Shown here piece after piece: positions 20,656-30,662 of a stretch of DNA of 64,000 nucleotides. Position 1 is the first letter of the stretch; each line of letters begins with the position of its first letter. Source of the stretch: Fragilariopsis cylindrus CCMP1102 (taxonomy: Eukaryota; Bacillariophyta; Bacillariophyceae; Bacillariales; Bacillariaceae); NCBI GenBank assembly GCA_900095095.1, contig FMBT01000359.1:124001-188000 (forward strand), written 5' to 3'. Under the pieces are notes generated by a model. That model worked only from the letters and a program-made list of their open reading frames with translations, was not told the DNA's origin and ran no database searches. Position numbers and translations under genes: made by a program.

Positions 20656-21884
20656 ATGTAGGCTCACACACAGCACACATCCTGTGGTACTTGCTACCTG
20701 TACCACTCCACTTTCTGGCATTCTAACCCATCCTAGCATGTATAAAGTCCCAATCAGATGGTATAATCTGAGCTTAATATGCATAGGGTGGATATCTGGA
20801 CCGGACTTTGGGGCGCTAGGTATGTGTTCTTCACACTGGAAGGTGGTAAAGGGTGTGATACAGCCTAGGACATGGGAAAATGACCCATTTGGGGGGGGTA
20901 TGTGACCTAGTACACACTCAAAAAGATGAATTGTCCCAAAGTAAGCACATGGGGTCGACCATATACACCAAAGAGAATATAAACTTGGCAAGCTATGGGC
21001 AGGACCATGCTGATGTGGGCGCTAGAGGGGGAAAACCTGTTTTGGGGCCTAAATGACCCTTTTTGGGGCTTAGCACACCCTGACACCTTCCTAACGTCCC
21101 TAGAGCCACAAGCAATAGTTGGACCTTGTACCCATAGGTATAATGTTGAGCTCCATATAATTTTTTAAGGGTATTAGGTCCGTATTGATGGTGCATCACG
21201 GCCTTGATTACATGCGCACTTGGCACTTAGAGAAATTGTGTGTTCTAATAGCGGTGGGTTTTGACCCGTGACACCCCAATATGTATATGATTACCTGAAA
21301 CAATGATATAATCCAAGCACTTTATGAATTAGGTGGATGCCTAGCTATTTTATATGGGACTCAGCATACCTGGTATGGCCGCGGTAGCATCTCAAATATT
21401 TTTGCAACGTGTGCATTTTGGGCCATTTTATGTCTGTTCTATTGTTCCCCGCTCCACCATACCACCAATATGTCAACTGTTCCAAGCATTGTTTGTGTAT
21501 TTTGACCATATGCATATATGGAAGGTATCTGGGTGTTGAAACCATGATTCAATCCTTTTTTTGATGTTGTGGCAGCCTATTTCTGAACAATACTTTTGGG
21601 CATGGAAATATGACATGTTGGCCAAAATGCAATGTTTGTGTTCTGGAGGCAAGAATAGGATATGTATGAGGGATCATGACCCTTGGTCCATCTCCTATGG
21701 GTATTGGTCCATCTCCTATGGGTATAGGATGGATTACAGGGTGGTATCTTGGTGCACCATGCTAGTTATTCATCTTATTATTCAAAGTTGTTTAGTATTC
21801 CAATAACCCAAGTCCACTGGTGATTTTGTGAGATAAAAATTATACCAATCAGAATTACTTTAGTCAAGTGATGATGAACCACCA

Positions 21885-22556
21885 GGGATGGTAGGAGGCA
21901 AACACAATACCATGTGGATATTTACACACCTGACCCATCTGATGTTTTCCTCTGCAACCCTTTCAAATAAGTCATACTGTTGTTCATTTTGATCTTGATT
22001 GAAAATCTTGTCGTTTGTGTGCCTTCCACACCAGTAGATTGTAATTTATTCAGCAACCACAGGAACAAAAAAGTGGTAGGAGGCAACTGTAATGTTCAAG
22101 TATACTATAAGAATGCTAGTGCACCCAACCCAGAAGGTGTTCTCCTCTGCAACACTTTCAAATGAGATACATTGTTGTTTATTTTGAATGAAAATCTTGT
22201 TGTTTGTGTGCCTTCCACACCAGTAGATTGTAATTTATTAATCAACCACAGGAACAAAAAAGTGGTAGGAGGCAACTGTAATGTTCTAAAATAATATAAG
22301 AATGCTAGTGCACCTAACCCAGAGGGTGTTCTCCTCTGCAACACTTTCAAATGAGATACATTGTTGTTTATTTTGAATGAAAATCTTGTTGTTTGTGTGC
22401 CTTCCACACCAGTAGATTGTAATTTATTCAGCAACCACAGGAACAAAAAAGTGGTAGGAGGCAACTGTAATGTTCTAAAATAATATAAGAATGCTAGTGC
22501 ACCCGGCCCAGAAGGTGTTCTCCTCTGCAACACTTTCAAATGAGATACATTGTTGT
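21885..22556 (+). repeat. 189-bp tandem repeat array, about 3.5 copies
   Basis: Units anchored on GAAAATCTTG start at 22001, 22190 and 22379, and CCAGTAGATTGTAATTTA recurs at 22031, 22220 and 22409, an exact 189-bp period. The first partial unit from about 21885 is more diverged, the last three are nearly identical. Because 189 is 63 codons, one minus-strand frame stays open through the array (22105-22566), but it begins and ends inside the repeat and has no recognisable protein, so I do not call a gene. Confidence 0.95.
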
Positions 22557-22610
22557 GTGTACACATACATTTTAAATCCCTAAAATGTGTGCTGTGTATG
22601 AGCCTATGTT

Positions 22611-22812
22611 ATGAGATACCAGTAGGCTTACAAGACTAAGGAATATAACAATTCTCCAACAAATAGGTCAATTGTAAACTTCAAAGTTTTTTTTCCCAAA
22701 AAAATGACTTTTTAGATGTATATATTTGATGCTAAAGTTGTTATAACATACTAGACTAACAAAATACTAGTAAAATTTTGGGCATGATTTAGTTTTTATA
22801 TTAATTACTAGT
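22611..22812 (-). repeat. Terminal inverted repeat, right arm
   Basis: Reverse complement of the left arm at 20427-20655, with a few small indels. Confidence 0.85.
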
Positions 22813-23190
22813 TCCACGCGGAGCTTTTTTTAAGCGTTTCGCTAGATCACCCGGCGCGAAAATTCAAAAAAATGATGACTGTTTGAGGGGTGTAACGCAC
22901 CAAAGTGGTACTAGTGATCTTCGAATTTCGAATCTCAATCGTGTGGGTTTTCAGTTTGTTGTTATATTTTAATTTGTGTTAAATCGGAATCCGTGACTCC
23001 CATCCGTGACTGAGCGAAGCCATTGATTTAATTTTAAAAAAATAAAAAATAATAATAATCTGCATTGTTCATTACTGTACACCATTATTATTTGTTCTCG
23101 ATTTTTACGACAATCAATAATCCATTTATTTTCTCAAAGAGATAAAAACGATAGCAAAGATATATAAAGAGGAGAAGAAATATAGACAAT
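22813..23190. promoter_or_regulatory. Upstream region of the DEAD-box helicase gene
   Basis: About 380 bp between the inverted-repeat element and the helicase ATG. The last 30 bases before the ATG are purine-rich (AAGAGGAGAAGAAATATAGAC). No specific promoter motif can be defended. Confidence 0.3.
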
Positions 23191-24759
23191 ATGGGAAAGC
23201 ATCCAAATGAAACAGAGGAAGAACGGGTAGCTCGAAAGGCACGAAAAAAGGCCAAAAAGGAAAATAAGAACATCGACGAGAAGAAGAAGAAAGCAAAGAA
23301 AGCAAAGAAGGAGAAGAAGGAGAAGAAAGAAATCACGTCGGAGAGTACTTCTCCTGTTACAGTTTCTGATGCTGATGCTGATGATACTACTACTGCTACA
23401 ACTACAACTACGACTAAGGTCGTCGAAAAAAAAGATGATGGACCATGTTGGAATTCGTTTAGAGAAGCTCCATTTGAAGAACCAATCCAAAAGGCATTAT
23501 CAAGTGCTGGATTCAAAGAGCCTAGTCCTGTTCAAGCAAAGGCTTGGCCGGCGGCCCTGTCGGGAAAAGATGTGATTGGTGTAGCAAAAACGGGTAGTGG
23601 TAAGACACTAGGTTTTCTTCTACCTGTTTTCCATCGAATTTCAACGAAGAACCTTCCACTGGGGGCGACAGAAGCAATGAATATGTTAAAAAGAGGAAGA
23701 GGTTGTGTCAATAGTAGTAAGTTACCATCCCCATTATGCCTAGTAGTATCACCGACACGCGAATTGGCAATGCAGATACACAAGGAGTGTGTTAAATTTG
23801 GTACCCCAATCGGTATATCAGCGACGGTACTTTACGGTGGCGCAAACGCCAATGCACAAATACAAGAATTACGTAAAGGGGGTCAAATAGTCGTTGCGAC
23901 ACCTGGACGGCTTTGTGATCTTCTTGATCGAAAATCATGTTTGACATTGAGTATGTGTCATTTCATCATTCTTGATGAAGCTGATCGGATGTTAGATATG
24001 GGATTCGAACCACAACTAAAACAAATCACAAATGCATTACCAGAAAAATCTTCTCGACAGACATTGTTCTTTACAGCAACGTGGCCCAAGGCGGTACGGA
24101 AGGTCGCATCGAAGTTTATGCGAGGGGATGAGGAAACAATTGAAATTTTTATTGGTGAAGGAACAGCCAATGGTGAACTTGTTGCCAATAAGTCCGTGAA
24201 ACAGACCTTCATCGAAGCTCAAGATGATATGAAGGATAAAATATTATATGAATTCCTGTGTGGACTGGATGAGACAGCCTCCGTGGTTATTTTTGCCAAC
24301 ACAAAACGTCGAGTGGATTTTGTGGCCAAGATGTTCTGGCAAGAAGGTTTTACCACTTGTGCGGTACATGGAGATAAACAACAACACGAACGTGATACCT
24401 CGTTACGGAAATTTGTTTCCAAGGAATGTGCTATTTTAGTGGCCACAGACGTTGCGGCGAGAGGTCTAGACATTAAAGGTGTCACACATGTGGTCAATTT
24501 TGATATGGCACGAGATTGTGATTCGTACATACATCGTATTGGACGCACCGGTCGGGCGGGTGAGGTGGGAGAAGCCGTGACCTTTTGGAACCCCGACTAC
24601 GATAAGGTGTGCTCTCCGGCCCTGGTCAAGATCGCCCGAGATGCGGGACAAGAAGTACCTGCCTTTTTACAAAAGTATGAAAAAATTAAAGGGAGCAAAC
24701 AATGGAAAATAACAGATGCCGAAAAAGCAAAGGATGTTCTCAGTTCAAGTAGTTCCTAA
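23191..24759 (+). CDS. DEAD-box ATP-dependent RNA helicase (DBP2/DBP3/DDX5-like)
   Basis: All helicase motifs are intact in the 522-residue protein: Q motif GFKEPSPVQAKAWPA, motif I AKTGSGKT, Ia PTRELAMQ, Ib ATPGRL, II DEAD with RMLDMGFEPQ after it, III TAT, IV VIFANTKRR, V ATDVAARGLDIKGVTH and VI HRIGRTGRAG. The first 60 residues are a Lys/Glu-rich KKAKKAKKEKKEKK tail, as in yeast Dbp3, which with the core suggests a ribosome-biogenesis helicase in the nucleolus; Dbp2/DDX5-type roles are the alternative. Single exon; ATG at 23191 is followed directly by the Lys-rich tail, and no upstream in-frame ATG is needed. It is convergent with the glycosyltransferase gene, stops 195 bp apart. Confidence 0.93.
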   Translation: MGKHPNETEEERVARKARKKAKKENKNIDEKKKKAKKAKKEKKEKKEITSESTSPVTVSDADADDTTTATTTTTTKVVEKKDDGPCWNSFREAPFEEPIQKALSSAGFKEPSPVQAKAWPAALSGKDVIGVAKTGSGKTLGFLLPVFHRISTKNLPLGATEAMNMLKRGRGCVNSSKLPSPLCLVVSPTRELAMQIHKECVKFGTPIGISATVLYGGANANAQIQELRKGGQIVVATPGRLCDLLDRKSCLTLSMCHFIILDEADRMLDMGFEPQLKQITNALPEKSSRQTLFFTATWPKAVRKVASKFMRGDEETIEIFIGEGTANGELVANKSVKQTFIEAQDDMKDKILYEFLCGLDETASVVIFANTKRRVDFVAKMFWQEGFTTCAVHGDKQQHERDTSLRKFVSKECAILVATDVAARGLDIKGVTHVVNFDMARDCDSYIHRIGRTGRAGEVGEAVTFWNPDYDKVCSPALVKIARDAGQEVPAFLQKYEKIKGSKQWKITDAEKAKDVLSSSSS

Positions 24760-24953
24760 TCCTTTACGTTAGTAGTCTATTCCAGTTGTATATTATATAG
24801 TACAGTACACAGCGTTTTAGTGGGAGATTTTAGTGAAGTTCGTTGGTTACATTTAAAAAACCTTTTCGTATATTATGTTATAATAAGTTGGAATGACAGT
24901 TTTCTTGAACTGTCTCATACAAAAATTCTATACGAACGATTTTTTATTGTTTA

Positions 24954-27656
24954 TTAATATTTATGAAAGCGATTCAAAAATGGCTGTAGAAAAGCTTGTA
25001 GTTTATCAGCTAGCTCGTTTTGGATACGTTTGTGTTGGTAACAGTTATAAGCAAAGCCAGCTTTTGTTGTATTACTCAGTTTCTGCAAATCTTCTCCTCC
25101 TTCAGTAGAATCAAGACTGTAGGCAATTCCAACAGGACATTTTTTCTTGACCTCTTCGCTTTGTCCTGTACAGGATGTTGCCCACTGTCGTGTAGCGGAT
25201 GGGTACGTCGTCTTCGTATGCAACATAAAAGCCTCTTCCAATTCATTCACTCGTCTTTCGTAGGGACGACGTTGATTGTACAGTGGCAACTCTTCAGTGG
25301 GAGCGTCATGTATCCGCTGGGTCACAGTTGTATAGTGAACGAAATGATTCAATACATAGTTTGGTCGATAGATTTGTTTTTTTGCCCTCCATCCAAAATC
25401 TGGCTTTGGAAGCACTGTTCGTTCACAATCATAGGTCTGAAGAAATGTAATATTTTCTCTTTTCATCAGGCACTGCTGCTGATCTTGATCATGATCATCA
25501 TCTTTATTACAAGTACAAGAATCCATGAAATTAATATTTGGTACTGCACGCGTTTGGAAGAAGCTTAGTATATTAGTATGCTTTTCAATCTTACCTGTCC
25601 TCACCGATTCTTTCAGCCAGGATTGTATATCGGTCCAATTTCCAGCGGGGATTAGATATTCATCCACATCCAGCTGGGCAAGCCATTCCGTCATCGGTCC
25701 ATATCGGACACGACAACTTGTTTCTGCTGCGTATTGACTAGATCGTTCACCAGCATTTTTGTGCATGGGACGATTATTATTACAGACTCGATGCTTCCAT
25801 GGTATACGTGTTACACGATCCGAAGGAAATAAATCCACCACGTTTTTCAATGATGACGATAACGATGACGACGATGACGACGTGTTTGTGTTTGTGATGA
25901 TAGCTCTCGGAGTATTGTCATAGACATAGATATGATCCATTTTGGCTATATATAAATGATAGACAATCCATTCTAAGAGTCGTACCGATGTTGAGTTGTC
26001 GATATTGGTGGAATCACCCCGAGTTGAAAATTCTGCTGCCGTCCAAAGACAACCGATCAGATAATGAGGTCGATTATTACTATTACTAGTAGTAGTAGTT
26101 TTCACTACTGCTGAGCTACTACTACTACTACTACTACTATTATTATCTGTCTCCGAATGACTACTAACTTCGGTTGTTGTTGTTGTTGTACTACTACTAC
26201 TACTATTACTACTATTACTAATCAAAAGAGGAACTACAACTACTGGACAGATTGGTATGTTGGACCATCGTCCACTATCTTCCACGCTGGGAAGAATATG
26301 GTTGGTACCCCATTCCTCTGTGGCGTTGAACGACGATAATGATAATAATTGAGGATTATAACCTTCTGTTGTTTCTCTCGCTGGTGTTCGAATTGGAACT
26401 AAGTCCAGATAGATCCTATTATTATTGTTGTTGCTGTTGTTGCTGTTGCTATTATCATTATTATCTTTTATTATTTTATCTTTTAAAAAATCTGGGACCG
26501 GACATCTAAAATGTAATATACTATTCCAAACATTTTCATTATGTGTAGTACCATGTTTATCTTTGGAATCCTTTGGTCGGGTTAACATTGGTTTAGTCGA
26601 ATTACGTGTTTTTCCCTTTTGATAATTCGCATGTTCATAATTATAGGGAAATATGGATAATGTTTCCGCCAGGATTTCTTTTTCAATGACATCATCACCA
26701 TTATTATTATTATTATTATTGCCGTTATTGTTGTTACGAATTATTGGTGTATGAAATTGACAGATGAATCGAGTTTCACGACCATCGACATCGGCTTCTT
26801 CAATAGATGCAAGTCGGTAACGATAGCTTCCTGTAGTTTCCTTATTGTTCTTGTCACTGTTCTTGTTCTTGTTCTTGTCATTGTCACTACTGTTATCGTT
26901 CATGTTCATTTTTATACGTTTGACAGAGACACTTTGCATGAGTGCAATTTGTGGTTCTAAATTTGTCATATCATCGAGGAATATGGAGGGATCAGTGCGA
27001 CAACGTCGTTTATTCGAAGCAATAAATTCTACATAGGTTCGATTGGTATTGAGAAAGACATCATGAATCCACGGTAAGAATGGATCCGCATCGATTGGAC
27101 AGGATATATTCGCATACTTGTCACGGAATGGATAGATTGACGACAAGGTACCCACAGTGGGACCAAATATAGGATCTAATTCGATGGGATGATCGACCGG
27201 GAATAGATTTGGTATATTATTATTATGACAGGATTGGATTGTACCGTATGTAATTTTTCGTAGATTCGGCTTCGTTCGAATCGGTAATGGTTTCTTTATC
27301 CGTAATGGTTCTTCAATATAGGCTGTTAACGGTAACATTATTTTTTTACTACTGTGACGACGACGATGACGACGACGAGGAGCATCAGGACCAGATTTCA
27401 TTATTCCATTATTATTCTTGAAAGTAGATTGCACATCATAATGGTCGTTCAAGTTGTTATTGTTAGGAACTTCCGAAAGATGATACACCAAAAAGAATCC
27501 AAACAATGACACAACTCCAATACTAATCATCAGAATTTTTATACCAATCTTATGCCGCCACCATCGTGACGACGACGACGATACACGACTAAGAAGCTGC
27601 TGTTGCTGCTGTCGTTGTCGTTGTTGCTTATTACTGGTTGCTATACTTCTTTTCAT
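24954..27656 (-). CDS. Type II membrane glycosyltransferase, GT92 (DUF23)-like
   Basis: The 900-residue protein has a short basic, Gln-rich cytosolic tail, one membrane segment at about residues 38-60 (IGIKILMISIGVVSLFGFFL), a long low-complexity lumenal stem and a C-terminal catalytic region. The latter shows the GT92 pattern: LIGCLWTAAEF, RLLEWIVYHLYIAKMDHIYV with YDNT after it, RYGPMTEWLAQLDVDEYLIP (DxD-type metal/nucleotide-sugar site), and a late VLNHFVHYTTVT segment with paired Cys (CTGQSEEVKKKCPVG). GT92 enzymes include galactosyltransferases acting on N-glycan core fucose in worms; donor and acceptor here are unknown. It is one exon; ATG at 27656 gives MKRSIATSNKQQ. Golgi location is inferred from topology. 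It shares a 325-bp divergent promoter region with the gene at 27982. Confidence 0.85.
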   Translation of the reverse strand: MKRSIATSNKQQRQRQQQQQLLSRVSSSSSRWWRHKIGIKILMISIGVVSLFGFFLVYHLSEVPNNNNLNDHYDVQSTFKNNNGIMKSGPDAPRRRHRRRHSSKKIMLPLTAYIEEPLRIKKPLPIRTKPNLRKITYGTIQSCHNNNIPNLFPVDHPIELDPIFGPTVGTLSSIYPFRDKYANISCPIDADPFLPWIHDVFLNTNRTYVEFIASNKRRCRTDPSIFLDDMTNLEPQIALMQSVSVKRIKMNMNDNSSDNDKNKNKNSDKNNKETTGSYRYRLASIEEADVDGRETRFICQFHTPIIRNNNNGNNNNNNNGDDVIEKEILAETLSIFPYNYEHANYQKGKTRNSTKPMLTRPKDSKDKHGTTHNENVWNSILHFRCPVPDFLKDKIIKDNNDNSNSNNSNNNNNRIYLDLVPIRTPARETTEGYNPQLLSLSSFNATEEWGTNHILPSVEDSGRWSNIPICPVVVVPLLISNSSNSSSSSTTTTTTEVSSHSETDNNSSSSSSSSSAVVKTTTTSNSNNRPHYLIGCLWTAAEFSTRGDSTNIDNSTSVRLLEWIVYHLYIAKMDHIYVYDNTPRAIITNTNTSSSSSSLSSSLKNVVDLFPSDRVTRIPWKHRVCNNNRPMHKNAGERSSQYAAETSCRVRYGPMTEWLAQLDVDEYLIPAGNWTDIQSWLKESVRTGKIEKHTNILSFFQTRAVPNINFMDSCTCNKDDDHDQDQQQCLMKRENITFLQTYDCERTVLPKPDFGWRAKKQIYRPNYVLNHFVHYTTVTQRIHDAPTEELPLYNQRRPYERRVNELEEAFMLHTKTTYPSATRQWATSCTGQSEEVKKKCPVGIAYSLDSTEGGEDLQKLSNTTKAGFAYNCYQHKRIQNELADKLQAFLQPFLNRFHKY

Positions 27657-27981
27657 TATTATTGTCGTTACAGTTTCGTCTCATCGTATCGCATCGCATT
27701 CTCTAACCATCATATTTGTTTGTATCGTCCTTTCAAAACTATATTCGTATTGAGTATTGTATTCAGTATATATATTGAATATATTGTAGAGTAAAAGCAC
27801 TTTTTTTTCAAGACGTTTTTGTTTGCGAAGCAGAGACAACAAGGGAATTACACGGATTCGTGACTGGATTGAATTTGATATTACTACATTGAATATCATA
27901 CCTCTAAATCTCAAAAAAATCTGTTGTTACATAATGTTGCATGGTGTTATGACATTAATGATACATACTTGATCAGAAAAG
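27657..27981. promoter_or_regulatory. Divergent (bidirectional) promoter region
   Basis: The start codons of the GT92-like gene (minus, 27656) and the unknown-function gene (plus, 27982) are only 325 bp apart, so both promoters must lie here. AT-rich; a TATATATTGAATATATTG palindrome-like tract sits near 27767-27786. No defined factor site can be named. Confidence 0.5.
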
Positions 27982-30217
27982 ATGGAAAATCGAAAGACGA
28001 AATCGACGACCACCGGCGACGACGGTCCCGCCGCCGCCTCAGCAGGGATGCTATTAGGAAATCAAATGGATCAAGTATTGCAACTTTTGACGGATCGAAT
28101 GGAAGGAAAAGTGAGTACTGCGGAGGTAGAAACAGCAGTTTCTGGTGTACTTACAAGTATTGGAGTAGCACGTCCACGTCCTCCGACTACTGTCACTGCG
28201 TCGTCGAATGGTGTGTGTGCTGATGCAGCTGCCACTATTCAAGGAGACACGGGGAATTACGACGATAGTAGTAGCGATGAAGACAACGACGACGACGACG
28301 ATGACGACGAGAAGGTGAAGAAGAAGATAAATAAACGACGTCGTCGTGTTAATACCGACAATAATGATCCTCTTAACAGTAAAAAGAATCACAAAGCAAC
28401 AAATTCTTTATCTATTCCTACTATAACCCCCCCGCCTGATTATCACGATATTATATCTCAAATCCCAATGGGAAAAGAAGCCGCGAAGATGATGACAGCC
28501 TTTGGGGATGGTCCGTATCCGGATCCGTTGGTATTAGAACAAGCGTTATTAGGTACACGGAAGGCATTACAGGTCTCGATTATGGATGCACGGAAGGTAC
28601 GACGACGGTTGCAACAGGAATTTCAAGACGCAAGGAATATTGTCTTAAATTATAATCCCAAGAAAAATGGTACACGCCCCAATCCTACCATGGAAGCCGC
28701 AGTGGCTTGGCGGGCACAAGCAGCAGCAGCAGCAGCTGAAGAAACAAAAACAAAAGTCTCTTCTACTAACAATAACAACAACAGCAACAATGAAAATGAA
28801 AATGAAAATGAAAATGAAAATGAAAATGAAAATGAAACCGACGCGCCGCCGACGCCATCGAATAATAAAAGCGAAACAAAAAAAAACAAAACTGAGACAA
28901 AACCGAACAAGCAACAGCAACAGCAAAACAACAACGAAAAAAATAAACCACAATATCATTCTGGGTCGATTGATCCGAAGTTGTTGTATCGTGCAATGAG
29001 TGAGGGAACCGATAAGTTGTCGTACGCTCACAAGTGTGGATTTCATATGGAAGAATTGACTCATCTCTATCCGGAAGAAATGAGAGCGTATGAACGATGG
29101 AATGAAATGCACGAAGAATACAATACCAGTAAATCCGATGATAAAGAAAAGGCAGCCGAAGTGTGTGTCGGTGAGGATGAGGATGATGTTGATGCTGCTG
29201 CGGACGGCGCACATCCTTCTTCCACAACGGCGGCTGTAAAGGAAGAACAAGAAGAAAAAGAAACGACGAATACTGACAAAGAAGAACCGGACGGTGGACA
29301 CTTGCGACAACGGGCAGCTCAATTCGATTTCCGGACCGATGGCATGAAAAGTGATTGGTATATTGAATACGCCAAGGTCCGTCAGGGTAGCTTTTTACCG
29401 AATAATCTACGCGTACGGAGAACACCAGCAGAAATCGAATGGGATCGATTACGAAAGATGAAGAAAGGTCGTCAGTTTGCGGGTGCCTGGGAATGTATGT
29501 CCGGACGAGCCGTGAAATTCCTTCATTGGCTCGGATTTGATCCACCGAATTTGTTTCCACCCGATGATGAAACGACCCAAGCCTTGGCCTTTCTGGCTTA
29601 TGACCGGTTCGGACGAATCGTCGAAAAGGCGATTTTTTTACGAAATGACGAAGCAAATGACCGCAATTTTTCGAATCGATCGTTGTGGGACTTGCCGAAA
29701 GGCGAGCAACTCACGTTGGAAGACATTGAACGGGCCTTACGAGATCCAGATATTAAACCAGCTACGGTATACGGAACTGAAGATTCCACAGGACCGTCGT
29801 CCATTCAACTTTATTTCGGACCCGGTTGGGAGGATCGTTTGGAGTTAGAGATGGAAGAGTAAGTTTAGTTGAGTTGATTCGTATAAATCATTGGTCCAAG
29901 GACTTGGGGATTTTTAGAAGAAAGAAAAGAAAAAAATCAATTTTCCCTCACCTCAATTTATTCTTCGTTTGTTTCGTTCTTGTTGTATATTCGCACGATC
30001 GTATACTCTAACCAATCTGTACAGGATGATTGCTTCTGCCAAAGGAACTGATCACCAAATATCGGATGAAGAAAGGATGGTTCGTAATCACGAAATGGAA
30101 CTTCTGGCTAAAATTTCAGCTCCACCAGTGAAAAACAATGCATTGGAGGAATTGGTCAAAAGTAGAAAAGAGGGCATGTCTCAAAAAGATTCCACTGATA
30201 AGGAGGAGAAAAAGTGA
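27982..30217 (+). CDS. Conserved-looking protein of unknown function, two exons
   Basis: Exon 1 is 27982-29858 and exon 2 30025-30217. The donor GA/GTAAGTTTAG and acceptor CTGTACAG/GATGATT give an in-frame join (LEMEE/MIASAKGTDHQ) and 689 residues; without splicing the frame would stop just after the donor. Ordered parts are the first 65 residues (MLLGNQMDQVLQLLTDRME, a helical segment), IISQIPMGKEAAKMMTAFGD near residue 155, the GSIDPKLLYRAMSEGTDK block, and a dense C-terminal region with RRTPAEIEWDRLRKMKKGRQ and GRAVKFLHWLGFDPPNLFPP. Between are acidic and Asn/Glu repeats, including a pure GAAAAT hexamer run coding (Asn-Glu)n at about 28790-28840. No signal peptide or TM. I do not recognise a family. 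Confidence 0.8.
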
Positions 30218-30662
30218 CCAAACGTCAAATCTACGTCAGCCAGCTCCGATGATGATGACGAGTACTGCTGTGAAGAGGGAACACGAATGGGTATCAAGAC
30301 AAAAATATAATACTCATATGGGGAATGGCACATATTATAAAAACGATGACTATGGAATCTTAACACTCCGCGATGACCCTATCTTCCTATCGCAACGTCG
30401 TTTTTCTTCACTAGGGGAAAATAACCAGACATATATTAAGCATTTAGGGATACTTAGGTGGATTAATTAATTCTACAAAAGAAGAATGGAATGTAATATG
30501 ACAAAGCCAATATTTATAATTACTATTTATCAAAAGCACCAGAAGAGTCGTCCACATCGCTGCATCTGTAACTTTCTGTTTAGTGTATTTTTTTGTCGCT
30601 CATATCTAATGGGGTTGTACTTCGATAAAATACGACGTATGATAAATGTAGCGGATATTATA
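30218..30662. other. Intergenic, no gene seen
   Basis: 445 bp between convergent genes; no supported frame. Confidence 0.4.

Larger units (their letters stand above)
20427..22812. mobile_element. Non-autonomous DNA transposon with ~220-bp terminal inverted repeats
   Basis: The left arm (about 20427-20655) and the right arm (about 22611-22812) are reverse complements, about 85-90% identical: for instance TCTTGTAAGCCTACTGGTAT on the left matches the complement of ATACCAGTAGGCTTACAAGA on the right, and both outer ends carry ACTAAATCATGCCC. No transposase-like reading frame is present in the 1.95 kb between, so the copy is non-autonomous. The long arms would suit a Mutator-like group, but no target-site duplication was identified and the family is not assignable. 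The interior includes a 189-bp tandem array at the right side and a doubled TCCATCTCCTATGGGTAT unit near 21690-21725. Confidence 0.85.

Noticed and set aside
22105-22566. 153-codon gene on the minus strand
   Set aside because: Open only because the 189-bp repeat is a multiple of three; starts and ends inside the array and has no recognisable fold.
28645-29656. Long minus-strand frames opposite the 27982-30217 gene
   Set aside because: Repeats of Phe-Ser-Phe and His-Phe are the mirror of the Asn-Glu hexamer run; a shadow.
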